A DNA stretch of 64,000 bases from Panagrolaimus kolymaensis (taxonomy: Eukaryota; Nematoda; Chromadorea; Rhabditida; Panagrolaimidae), in contig JAJQJQ010000033.1 of assembly GCA_028622995.1 (NCBI GenBank), positions 1,984,001 through 2,048,000 on the forward strand, written 5' to 3'. Positions 10,850-25,380 of the stretch are shown piece after piece. Each line of letters starts with the position of its first letter. Position 1 is the stretch's first letter. The notes beneath the pieces were generated by a model that saw only the letters and a program-made list of their open reading frames with translations, searched no databases and was not told where the DNA came from. The translations under genes and the position numbers were made by a program.

Positions 10850-12296
10850 TTTTATCTAAAATTTGTTGCTATAAAAAGGGTATTATTTGGTAAACGATTG
10901 GGATAACAATTGCGATTCGCGAATATATTTTTTATAAACAACAAAACGCTTTGGCGCTATAATTGAGGAACAAACAGAAACAATAAAAAATAATGCAAAA
11001 AAGGAACTCGATGTCATAATACGAGAAATGCTGCCAATAGAGGGGAAGAAATGAAAACAAAAAAAATTGTTTGGATTAATTTACAATTACTTTTTTATTA
11101 TATTATTAATAATTTTTGCAATGCAGGAGGAAATTTTTTAAATAAAACTTCTTGGAATCACTGAGAATTCATATGTCACGCCTTACCAGAAAATAGTTTT
11201 AAAGAATTAATTTTTAATAAAGGTATTTGATCGCAGAAATGACAGAATTAACTAAGAAAAAGGCTTAGATCAAATTAGTAACTAAGGGGAATAAACTAAA
11301 TTCTTTATTTGGGCAAATGAAGATGCAAAAAAATAAATAAATGATAGCGCAAAACTATTAAGATTATGAAACAAAAATAAGCTCGAAGTAATTATTTAAA
11401 GACCATAAAATAATTATGTGATAAAAAGGCTTACTAAAAGTTGAATTTTTTTGGAGAATGAATAACTACAACTAAACTGAATATTCTTTTATATCATGGC
11501 CGGATATGATATAATAGCCCAAGTACCTCGAAAAGACCCTACTTGACTCCTCCTTGTGAAAGTCAGAAAAAAGTTTGAGGTTGTAATGACAAACAACCTA
11601 TTCGAACATCATCTCTCTTCATGCGCTTTTCACTTTCATCATCGGCCACCATTTATTCATTCAAATTCATAATTGTCCGATGTTAAACAATGTTTAGATG
11701 ACATTTTTTAAAAAGATATCTTTCTTGTCGTTATCGTCGACGTCGATGTTGCTATTTATGATGAGTATAATAAGAGGCGGTTATGTCGTGATGCAAAATT
11801 ATGAATGAATGTGACGTTGTTTGACTAAATAAATTTACTGTAAAGCTGGAGTTACTTCGAATTGAGAATCCGTTGTTCCTCATTCAAATTTTCTTTTCTT
11901 TTTTGCGAAGTAAAAATTTCAAACTAAATTTGTGTAACATCATGCTTCCATCATCTGCCTTTACGCGGAACTTTTTAATTTAATTATTGTCAAACTTTTA
12001 ATTTTTGCAATCGGAAAATTCATACTTTTTTTCTTAGTCCATTTTCATTTATTGTTGATGGAAGAACAGTAATTTTACCATAAACTTTTAGTAAATACAA
12101 CAATCAAAACACTTATAAAATTTTTGAATATTCATAATAGCGAATGTGCCACAAATTTAAGTCATAGATGGATGGCGCTATTGTAAGGACGCAAAGATTA
12201 TGGCCACCAAATAAAAATGAGTTACAAAAAAGTAAATTTTATTTTATTTTTTACACATAAACAATAAAAAAAATGTGAGGTTCAAACAGTAGATAT
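10850..12296. other. Intergenic region, nothing recognised
   Basis: About 1.45 kb of AT-rich sequence between the start of UCHL5 and the 3' end of PRPF38B (same strand). No exon, RNA gene or repeat recognised; it must carry the UCHL5 promoter and the 3' flank of PRPF38B. Confidence 0.65.
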
Positions 12297-13697
12297 TTAT
12301 TCATTTGACATGCCCGTTTCTTTTTCATTCATAGCATCTTTTTCCATCATTGCTCTAAAAATAAAAACATAAAATAATGATTAAACAAAGTTTAAATTAC
12401 TTTTTGGCTTTTGTAGGGCATCTCCGCCGATGTTTAGCACAATGATGGTGTCGTAGATGATGGTGACAACGAGAAGGTCGAGGAAGTTCATGTTTGTTCG
12501 AAGAAGGTGCATCAATTGTATATCTAAAAAAATAAAAAGGAATGAGAAAAATAATTAATAAATTTAAAAATGTCTGGAATTACTTGAACCCATTAAACAA
12601 GAAATGCTTATGAGCTTGAAAATTCCGGATAATATGGCAATACTCACTGACGAAACTATGAGAAAGTCCCAAGAATCGCGTAATTAGCTTGCCAATAGTG
12701 AACTTTTAGCACATGCATGAAAAGCCTCTGTACTAACCACTGCGCCAAAACAACTATGAAAAATACGAACCTTTTTCTATTATCATCTCTTCTATCAGTA
12801 TCGAAATCTTTTTTCCAAGAATTTTCAGAATATCTTTCTGATTGGTAAGATCGACCATGATCACGTAACTTTTGATCAATATCTTTCTAAAATATTCCAA
12901 GTTAAAATTAAAAGCGATGTGTTTTTTCACAAACCTGAATCGGAATTGGAATACGTGGAAAAAGTGTACCATACCAATCAAGCTTCTGGAAAAGTGTTCT
13001 AATCAATTGTCCAATGGTCATCATATCGCCGCCACCAGAACGTGGATCAATTTCTTCTTCATCATCGAGATATGGTGAAAACCAAGACCATAAATCAGCA
13101 GGAGGTTGTGTGAAACGAACATACATAAATCCCATCCCTCTCAAATATACCGATTGAGTACTGTTTACCATGCTAACAAGTTGCTTTCTAGTAACTCTCA
13201 AAGTAAAGAGTTTATATAATAAAGAAAAAGCGGTACTAATCACACCGCCAGCACCGACACCACGAACTCCGCCACACATTCCAGACATTCCTTGCATTCG
13301 ACGAGTACCGCGTTCCCATGGTTCAAGATGTGATACCTAAAGAAAAAAAGCATATCATTAAGAATTAAAATAAGTATCCAAACTTAAATTATAATGAACT
13401 TCGTCTAAAATCTGCTGGAAAGTAGTTACTTCACCAAGAAAATTTTTGTAATAAGTACTTTGAACAATATTTTCAAGAACAAGAGTGTTTAGATTCATTG
13501 TCGTTTGATTCCCATGTAATGGCAAGGTGTTATTTCGTTTAGTAATTTTCTAAAAATTAATATGGTTAAAATCATTTTTAAATAAAGAAAAAACAAGCCT
13601 GAATATCTGGAATGGATGTGTCTCCTTCGTCATCTTCGTACATAACATCATTTCCATTGCTGAATCCCATCATTTCACGAAAGTTTGCACCATCCAT
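12297..13697 (-). CDS. PRPF38B: Pre-mRNA-splicing factor 38B
   Basis: Six exons: 13599-13697, 13384-13549, 12935-13336, 12771-12886, 12401-12523, 12297-12354; about 320 residues. The PRP38 domain is very well conserved: LPLHGNQTTMNLN, HLEPWERGTR, GMCGGVRGVGAGG, STAFSLLYKLFTLRVTRKQ, LGFMY-type RGMGFMYVRFTQPPADLW, GGGDMMTIGQL and LFPRIPIPIQK. The long RS tail of vertebrate PRPF38B is reduced to a short basic His-rich end. Two oddities: intron 1 has a GC donor (CAG then GCTTGT at 13598), and the exon 2 to exon 3 junction is off by one base as written (see findings). Intron 4 (247 nt) is long and contains a tRNA-like box. Confidence 0.88.
12620..12760 (-). other. tRNA-like sequence inside PRPF38B intron 4
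   Basis: On the minus strand the stretch near 12750 reads TGGCGCAGTGGTTAGTACAG, which matches an RNA polymerase III box A (TGGCNNAGTGG) in its usual tRNA setting. A box-B-like GGGTTCAAG follows far downstream. No cloverleaf can be drawn, so it is more likely a decayed tRNA-derived SINE or tRNA relic than a working tRNA gene. Confidence 0.3.
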
Positions 13698-14338
13698 TTT
13701 GGATAAACGTAAAATTAATTTTTGAAGTCAAATAAAGAAAAGAGATCAAATGGAAAAATTAAAAAGCAAAACCTTCAACAATTGAATCAAAATTGTTTGC
13801 CTTTTTTTGAGAAAGTTTTTAGTTCGCTTCAAGATCCTCTTCGGTTTCATAACATTTGGAAAAAAGTTATGGTAGAAAATTAATACATACAGCTTACGTA
13901 TTAACATACGGCACCGAAAAGGTTTAAAATGCTACAGGGATTTTCATCACCATGATAATATTTTGATGTTGTGATAACAAGCATCTAGGGGGCATTGGTT
14001 AGTAAATCGAGATGAATGAAAGACGTGAGAATAAATTTCACCAAAAAGTATTAGATTGGTTTAATTTTGAATATTACTGATAGCATGAGTATGGAAGGAC
14101 ATGGAAGAAAGCTTCTTATTTTTTTTTTGTAGAATATAAAGGAAATACCATAACACGTTTTTAAAATTAACTTTCAGCAAAAAATTTCCTTTAAAAATTA
14201 TTTTGTTTTGCTTTCTTCTCCTCATAATTATTTTTCTCTCTCGTTCTTCTAGCAGTGTTTCACTGTTTTTAAACAATTTAATATTGGTTGAAGAAGATGT
14301 TTTACTAATAATAATTTTTAATTTTAACCATTAGAGCT
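13698..14338. other. Intergenic region, nothing recognised
   Basis: AT-rich spacer between the PRPF38B start and the target-site duplication of the Mutator-like element. No exon or repeat recognised. Confidence 0.65.
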
Positions 14339-14348
14339 TTAGCTTGAT
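14339..14348. repeat. Left target-site duplication of the MULE
   Basis: TTAGCTTGAT, identical to 16979-16988 immediately beyond the right end of the element. Confidence 0.85.
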
Positions 14349-14552
14349 GGCGACACGACACTATGTCGACTAGACACAATGTCGACCAAGCCATAATGTC
14401 GACCGGACACAATGTCGACCAGCCATAATGTCGACTGGACGCAATGTCGACCAGCCATAATGTCGACTGGACGCAATGTCGACCAGCCATAATGTCGACT
14501 GGACGCAATGTCGACTAACCATAATGTCGACCGGACACAATGTCGACCATGG
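14349..14552. repeat. Left terminal tandem-repeat array of the MULE
   Basis: Twelve copies of a 16-bp unit centred on ATGTCGAC. Two unit types, CCATAATGTCGACTGG-like and ACGCAATGTCGACCAG-like, tend to alternate as a 32-bp dimer. The array is the inverted counterpart of the one at the right end. Confidence 0.9.
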
Positions 14553-14864
14553 TAAAATCCATACGTTTTTCATAAAAAAAAGGTGATAATCATCTAATCA
14601 TCTTGGTTGTCTGTTTTAGTGCGGCTCCATAATCTCAACTACCCAAAATCTCAAATGTTAGATAAAATGGCGCGCTGAAACATATAATTTTAAATGAAAC
14701 ATATCTAACAAAAGGTAACAATAAGTTTTTATTAAACATAACAAATCAACTTATAACAACAAAAGTAAAAGTGCAAAAATATAATCATATGAATGATTGA
14801 AAACAAAGAAAAGAACAATGTAAAACAAAAGATAGTAACAAAGTAATAAAGATGAATGGAAAGT

Positions 14865-16615
14865 TCAGATAAACGTTGCAGCGACATCTTTTACATATTG
14901 AATTTTGTTTAAAACGTTATGATAAGTAAGTGCAATTCTTCTTTTTCTCAAATCATTTTCTAGCCATTGAGGTCGTTGCTTGGATCTTGGAAGTTGATTA
15001 ATACGCATTTGGCAAAGATCAGCTAACACTTTCTGATGATAATGCTTCAAATTGTCGACACATACGAGCGGTGATGGTTTACTAGAGTTGAAAAATCTTT
15101 TCAATGCTCCATGATAGGCTTCGACGGAATTATTGGATCGAGCATCGTTGTTTAAAGTCCTAAAAAAGAAAGTTTAAGTTTAGATTATTTTCATACATGA
15201 AAGCCTACCTTTCATAAACAGACCATCTTCTGGGATCAAACAATGGCAATCTTGCACCTGTTCCAACATAGGTTCTTTCAAAGTAAGCGGTTACTTCACG
15301 AAGTCTTCGATCTAGAGTCGGCGCCAATTCTCTCCAAACATCAACAATATCACCAGCTGGTACGAATGCCATGGCACGAATGCATTTTACTTGAAGATTC
15401 AGTACGTTATCAGTTTCAAGAGTTTGCTTTAACCCGCGTTTTTGACAATTCCTTTGAACACTTTGAGCCAAATGAAACAAGCACCCAGTAATATTTGTAG
15501 AAGGATAGTTTTGTTCGAAACCAATCATTTGAGCTTTTTCAAAGTCGCATAAATAGGATGCTGGAACATGTTCTTCTCCGACCAAGGATTTGACAGCTGC
15601 AAACATTCTTTTGAAAGTAGCTGCATCTTTTCTCTTCAACAAAATGTACATACATGGAAAGGTGACCCTAAAAACGAAATTTAAAATTTGAGAAAATAAA
15701 CAAGAACTTACTTTGTATCAAGATATCGAGCATGCAAGGTAAACAATTGGTTAAAAGAAGCAGGACAAACGTCGAAAGTCCCGTCACCAAACCAATGATT
15801 AGATCTTCTAAGTTGAATTACACCTTCGTTTGTACCAAAGATAATAATTCTTGGCGGTTTGGGTTGTGGATCATCTCCTTCTTGTTCGATTTCTGCTGCT
15901 TCTTCATCATCTGTTAAATTTGCCATTGATTCATTGTATACAGCATCAGCATGACCATTTATAACTTCATTAAAGCCACTTTCTTCCATACCATCTTCAA
16001 GATCTTCTAAAGCATCAACAAATTCATCATCTGAAGCAGCATCAGGTACAATTGCAGGTTCATCAAAAGAGTCAAATAGTAAAAATGATACTTGTTCTCT
16101 TTCAAAACGTTCGTTGATTCTTTCAAGGAATTTGAGATGTTGAGGTATTTCAAAATTATCATCATGATCGTGTTCAATTCCGCGCTCTTTTCGTCGAATT
16201 CGTTGGACAGCTTTTGAAAGAGCATCCGTGTTAGGTAATGAGATAAGAACAGATTCGGGAACAGTTGTACGAGCTCTTGTAACAATTTGAGAAGTTGTTT
16301 CAACGGTATCTACTGCTCTTCTCTTCATAGTATGAATGGCACGAGCTCGTTCGGCCTAAAAACAAAGAACTCCGTTAACAATAAAATAATAAACAAACTT
16401 ACTTTTAATGGGTCACCCTCATGTGTATGCTCATTTCCTCGTCCTTGATAATTAAATTCTGGATCAGTGGTTAAAGTTGCCTTACAGTTCAATTCACAGC
16501 AACGCCAATATAATCGTCTTCCATAGGTGGCAGTTTCTTTTTCGCGGTGCTTTTTGAAGATAAAACCATTATCAATAATTATTGAACCTCCTTTTTGAGA
16601 AGAAATAACTTCCAT
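14865..16615 (-). CDS. MULE transposase with N-terminal FLYWCH zinc finger
   Basis: Four exons (16403-16615, 15712-16355, 15209-15667, 14865-15159; introns of 47, 44 and 49 nt) give 536 residues with no lesion. Residues about 10-70 form a FLYWCH finger (GFIFKKH, YWRCCELNCKATL, GRGNEHTHEGDP). An acidic linker follows, then the MULE DDE domain: first Asp in FGDGTFDVCP, second Asp in SYLCDFEKA, the CLFH zinc-like motif in TGCLFHLAQSVQRNCQ, and the catalytic Glu in NNSVEAYHGALKR. The open frame continues upstream to an ATG at 16771 inside the terminal array, which would add 52 residues; I prefer 16615 because the extra part is not FLYWCH-like. An autonomous, possibly active copy; domestication is the alternative but the intact ends argue against it. 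Confidence 0.9.
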
Positions 16616-16744
16616 TTTCAAAATATGTACAAAATACAAAGAGATAACGATAAAGAAAAAAAGATTGTCAGTTGATGATAAAAATCCCAAATATTTAGGC
16701 GGCAAAATTTTTACCGTGGCTTTTTTGGCATGGGAAAATTTTCG

Positions 16745-16978
16745 ATAGTCGACATTATGGTTGGTCGACATTGTGTCCGGTCGACATTATGGTTAGTCGA
16801 CATAGTGTCCAGTCGACATTATGGTTAGTCGACATTGTGTCCGGTCGACATTATGGTTAGTCGACATTGTGTCCGGTCGACATTGTGTCTGGTCGACATT
16901 GTGTCTGGTCGACATTGTGTCTGGTCGACATTATGGCTTGGTCGACATAGTGTCTAGTCGACATAGTGGCGCCGCGCC
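16745..16978. repeat. Right terminal tandem-repeat array of the MULE
   Basis: Fourteen GTCGACAT-centred units of about 16 bp in the opposite orientation to the left array, including a run of near-identical GTCGACATTGTGTCTG units near 16890-16930 that looks locally expanded. It ends in a GC-rich tip, GTGGCGCCGCGCC. Confidence 0.9.
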
Positions 16979-16988
16979 TTAGCTTGAT
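16979..16988. repeat. Right target-site duplication of the MULE
   Basis: TTAGCTTGAT, identical to 14339-14348. Confidence 0.85.
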
Positions 16989-17161
16989 AATACATATCAC
17001 CTTGGATGTTTCTATTACATTTTGCCAAAACCCATTCGCGGGAAGTGTTTCTTCCTTTCATTAAATTCTTTGACAACGCATCGAAACCTTCAATCTTTGA
17101 TTATTTTTATTTTGAATTAAATTAATTGCAGATATTCAATAAAAAAAACTTGTGTGTAAAG

Positions 17162-18241
17162 ATGGTTTCTATGCAAGCTCGAATCGAAACAAGTCATCGA
17201 GATGTTGTGGTAAGTTTTTATTTGACAGTCAATGAAGTAACAATTTGATCTTTTTTTTTTAGCATGACGCTCAACTAAATTATTATGGAAATCGTTTAGC
17301 AACATGTTCATCGGATCGAATGGTAAAGATTTTTGAAGTTAAAGCAAATGGACAAAGTTTTCCTATCGCTGAATTGAATGGACATGAAGGACCTGTTTGG
17401 CAAGTTTCATGGGCTCATCCACAATTTGAAAATACTCTTGCTACTTGTTCTCATGACAGGTTAGTTTTTATATAAATATATTTCTGCTATTATGTATTAC
17501 TTCATAATTTTTAGAAGAATAATTGTTTGGCGTGAAATTAATGGTAAATGGCAAAAAGTATACGAATATAGACAACATACTGCTTCTGTTAATTCTGTTG
17601 CATGGGCGCCTCATCAACTTGGCATGATTTTAGCTTGTTGTTCCACCGATGGTTCCATTTCTATTGTTGAATTTAAAAATGATGTATGGACTCCTCTAAG
17701 AATTGTGGATGCTCACGCAAATGTAAAATTTTTATTTTCTCTTTTTAAACTTTATTTGTATCTTCTTTTTTAGGGCGTAAATGCAATTTCTTGGGCTCCA
17801 GCAAAGCCAGCTCGAAGTGTCGATGGAAAAATTGAATATGAACCTATGCGATTTGTTTCTGGAGGAAATGACCATCTTGTTAAATTATGGAAACGTTCTG
17901 AAGATGGCAGCTTTGAAGTTGATACAGAACTAAAACAACATCTTGACTGGGTTCGTGATGTTGCATGGGCGCCTTGTGATCTCTTTGGATACTCTTCAAT
18001 TGCTTCTTGTGGATGTGATCGTAGATTAGTTGTGTGGAAATGTAATGATCTTGATAAAAAGCTTTGGTCTTCACAAGTTTTGCATGTTTTTGATGATATT
18101 ATCTGGCATGTTTCATGGTCACTTTGTGCTACAATGCTTGCTGTTGCTGGTGCGGATAATAAAGTTAGTTTATGGCAAGAAAGAACACCAAACAAATGGA
18201 CTGAAATTTCTAACGATGATGACCAAGTTCTTGATGATTAA
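17162..18241 (+). CDS. SEC13: SEC13, COPII coat and nuclear pore Y-complex beta-propeller
   Basis: Four exons (17162-17209, 17263-17459, 17515-17722, 17774-18241) give 306 residues; human SEC13 has 322. WD repeats are clear: [77 protein letters not shown] and [18 protein letters not shown], each near-identical in place to the animal protein. With SEC31 it forms the outer COPII cage, and it is also a Y-complex nucleoporin. The start [20 protein letters not shown] matches the family N-terminus. A transposon ends 183 bp upstream. An AATAAA at 18331-18336 and the closely following next gene suggest an operon. Confidence 0.95.
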
Positions 18242-18437
18242 CATTTTTTCATTTTATGTATTTTGTTGAAGGATAAATATTGTTGTTATTTCTGTTCTTG
18301 GTTTATTTATTATTTTTTTTTTCTGCTAAAAATAAATTTTACACTGTTTTATTTATGGGTTTGAATGTTTGTGTATTTCAAAGTCAACTATTTTAAATTA
18401 GAAGAGGCTGTATAAAAACTTAATTTGCAGCAAAAAT
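18242..18437 (+). promoter_or_regulatory. Intercistronic spacer SEC13 to beta-hydroxylase gene
   Basis: 196 bp with AATAAA at 18331-18336 and a TTTGCAG splice acceptor ending at 18430, seven bases before the next ATG and 94 bp after the polyadenylation signal. The spacing fits spliced-leader processing of a downstream operon cistron. Confidence 0.45.
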
Positions 18438-19470
18438 ATGATTAGTGAAGCATTGTTTTATTTTGGCTTTGCTTTTGCACCATTTATTGTGTATGTTGGA
18501 GGTATGCTTCTTTGGTCCATACAAGAAAGAATTTGTCCACGTTCATACCCAATCAAGCCCATCTGTACCACGGCTTCATGTGTAAGATGTCCAAAAAATC
18601 TTCAAGTACGGGATTTTGATTATTTTTAAATTTAATAAAAAGGAAGTTTGAATTTTATAGCTTTTGACTCGAGCTAAAACATTTATTGATGGAGCTCTTT
18701 TATTTCCACCATCTCAAACTAAAAACGCCATTTGTGATTCATTGAAAGATACTGAAGATTTACTCTTTCGAATGCCGGGATTGCAATGTCAGCCTGTTTG
18801 GAATCGAAATCAATGGGAATCAGAATTAGCAACGGATATTCAAAAATTGGAAGAAAATCGTGCAACCATCAAATTGGCTTGCTTACAAGTATTAAAAAAT
18901 GCTTCATTATGGCAGCGTAAAACTTCACCATCAGGAGAAAATTGGTTTATTTATTCTTTACTCAATGAAGGATCATGGTGTGATAACAATTGCAATCTTG
19001 AACCTGAATTAATGGAAGTTATTCATTCTTTAAAATCAACCATGCACAAATGCGCTTTTGGAAATATTTATTTTTCACTTTTGCCACCTCAAACAAAGAT
19101 TGAAAGTCATCATGGTCCTACTAATGTTAGTCTAAAATGTCATTTAGCATTGGAAGTCCCAAAGGATAAAGAAACATGCTTTTTGAGTATTAACAAAGAA
19201 GTATGCAATTTTTTTTTTACTTTTTGGTATAAAATAATTTTTAGAAGGTTTATTGGGAAGAAGGAAAATGTCTTGTTTTTGATAATTCATTACCGTAAGA
19301 CTTACGAATTGGTCAGATTTATTAACTTAGCCATTTTTATTTTTAGCCATTCAATAATTTCAAATTCTACAAAAGAAGACCTTATTACGTTGATTCTCGA
19401 TTTATGGCATCCATCTGTTTCTTGTTCAAATCGAATCACCATTCGTCGAGCATTTCCTCAAACAGAATAA
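18438..19470 (+). CDS. Aspartyl/asparaginyl beta-hydroxylase domain protein (ASPHD-like), single-pass membrane
   Basis: Four exons (18438-18605, 18661-19200, 19245-19294, 19347-19470) give 293 residues. Residues 5-28 (ALFYFGFAFAPFIVYVGGML) form an N-terminal signal anchor. The C-terminal 2-oxoglutarate/Fe(II) oxygenase domain shows the first metal His in IESHHGPTNVSLKCHLAL, the KEDLITLILDLWHP strand, and a second His in LPHSIISNST. This order matches human ASPHD1/2, whose substrates are not established. EGF-domain beta-hydroxylation, as in ASPH, is the known activity of the superfamily, not shown here. Confidence 0.83.
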
Positions 19471-21702
19471 TGACGTCCTTTTTTGTTTTCTCATATTTGT
19501 TTAATCTTCCCAAAAATCTTATCGTCATATTTGTAAAAAATAGAAATTTTGAAAAATGAAAGTTTTTTGTTTGTCAACTAACGTAACATATTTTTTGTTT
19601 TTGCCCTTCAATTTGGTTTTCAATATTTTTATATGGAAATTATTGTTTTTTACTAAAATTTAGATTTTATTTATCAAAAATAACATAATTTCTTTTTCTG
19701 AAATTTTATTTTCACCCATATCGAAGCTATCCTTGATTTCTTGAATCAGAAGGATGAAATCAATAAAAATTTTATAATTTTTAATTTTTACAATGGCTTG
19801 ATTGTTTTGTTTGTTTATTTTTTCCCCTTCATTTTTGTTGTCATTTGTCTGTCTACTGCGGCGGTGGCGACGTTGACAAACATTTTTTTGGTATGATAGG
19901 AGGAGGACCTGATTTTTTATTAAAGGATTAAAAAAGTGGGAATTTATGTTTAAAAAAATCAATGGAAAGGATATATTTTATTTGAACAATAAAGAGATGG
20001 AGAATGGAATGATCATTAGAAATAATAAAACGATGCAACAAACAGGGAATATTTTTTTTCAAAAAAATCATTAAAAATTAATTAAACAATAAAAAATGTA
20101 TTTCAGTTGTTTTTTTTTTCTATTGAAATTTCTTTCATTTTTTTCTCTTCCGATTGTTTGCGAATGGAAAAAAGCAGCGTCGAACTCATAACGTAATTAA
20201 GCCACCCATTTTTTTTTCGCTCATTAACCGAATTGTTGAATCCAGACGGCGACGGCGAAGCAAACGTATTTATTTGAGTTACAACTCCATAGTTTTTAGC
20301 TTATGGTCGCCGTCGTCATTTTATGTTTCATTGTCCATCGTTGTTGTTTCTTCTTCTTTTTTTTTTTGAGATGAAACAACAATAACGACCCTCACTGTTT
20401 TTTTTTGTTTCCCTCAAACTTCCCTCGCGCGAAATTTTTCCTCCTTTTTGTTAAGCGATCGATGATGATGTACGTGTTCTTCCTCTTTCCTCCTTCCTCT
20501 TCTCTTTCTTTTTTTGTTATGAAAAAAAAAACTATTTATTCCTCCCATTGTCATTAAAAATTTTGGCCATTAAGATTGATTAATTTCTTCCAATCATTTT
20601 CACGTATCTTTCTTATGACACTTAAAAACCACAACAATAATTTTATTATTTCTTGCAACAACAAATAAATTTCTGTATTGTTTGCTTTAAATTTTTGGTT
20701 TTTTAAAATTGAATTTTGAGTATATTTATTTTTTGGATTTTATAAGAGTTTTTTTTTGATTGCCTTTTTTCAACCCTCAAAAATGTATTTTAACCATTGA
20801 CAAAGAAGAAGAAGGGTTAACAGACAAAAAAATGTTGACTTCATTAAAAAAGAGATTGTTGATAACTGTGGTTACGCATAGCTTTATCATATTTTTTTGT
20901 CTCTTTGATTTTTCATCTTTTTTCATGTAAAAAGTTTTGACTTCTTTTTTTCGTTGATTCATTATGACTAATGTTCTTTCGCTTCATAATTTCCAGGTGG
21001 TGTTGTTTTTTTAATGTAGTAAAAAATTTGTTTGAGTTTACTAAAATATTTGAAAGAAATATAAAATTTAATTTTTACATTTTTTCCAAGCCGTACTAGT
21101 AGTTTTGTTGCTCTCAACTATAGTTCAAAATGCATTGCAACGCTGTTTAATTGAATTCTTTTTTTCATTTTTTTGTGGCCAACTTTATTAATTCCCCATG
21201 AGTTTTAAATGATCATTGATCGTTTTCTTTTCTGTTTATTTATTTATTGTTTCCTATCCTCTTTCGAATTCATTTTGTCGTCGTATAAATTCTCTAACAA
21301 AAAAATGAAACCAGTTTAACCCGATTTTAACCTATTAAGCGTTCTTTTTTTTCTTGTTGCATGTTTATCCATCCTCTTTATCTTTTTTCTAAAATAAAAA
21401 TCCATTAAATTGATGCGCCACAGCTTTGAAGTAATGCCAAATGAAAGAGCTGTAATAAAGTTTTCTTTTTTGACAAAGCTTCTTCTTTTAGCTTTCAGTC
21501 ATTTTGCCTTTTATATTATTTTTTGTTCCTCCTCATTCTCTAATACTAAAATAAAACACGAGTTTAGAAACTATTTGCGAAACTTTTTTTTAATTCAAAG
21601 TTTGAAAACAAAATTACTTTAGATTATCCAGATTTAAAAGTTTTATTCATTTACAAAATAAAGCTAGCTATAAATAGAATGCTGTAAACATTCCAAATTC
21701 AG
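19471..21702. other. Long intergenic region, probable promoter of the RABGAP1-like gene
   Basis: 2.2 kb of T- and A-tract-rich sequence. No exon or repeat recognised. It contains poly-T and poly-A runs and short CGATCGATG and GACGGCGACGGCG patches, but nothing that can be named. Both flanking genes are on the plus strand. Confidence 0.6.

Positions 21703-25380
<3,678 letters not shown>

Larger units (their letters stand above)
14349..16978 (-). mobile_element. Mutator-like DNA transposon (MULE), apparently complete
   Basis: A 2,630-bp element bounded by identical 10-bp direct repeats TTAGCTTGAT (14339-14348 and 16979-16988), read as the target-site duplication. Its ends are inverted repeats: left GGCGACACGACACTATG and right (complement) GGCGCGGCGCCACTATG, followed by about 38 bp that match with one difference. 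Each end continues into a 16-bp tandem array built on ATGTCGAC. Inside lies one four-exon transposase gene without stop or frameshift. Known biology: MULEs transpose by cut-and-paste with a DDE transposase and leave 8-11 bp duplications. The right end lies 183 bp from the SEC13 start codon. Confidence 0.9.
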
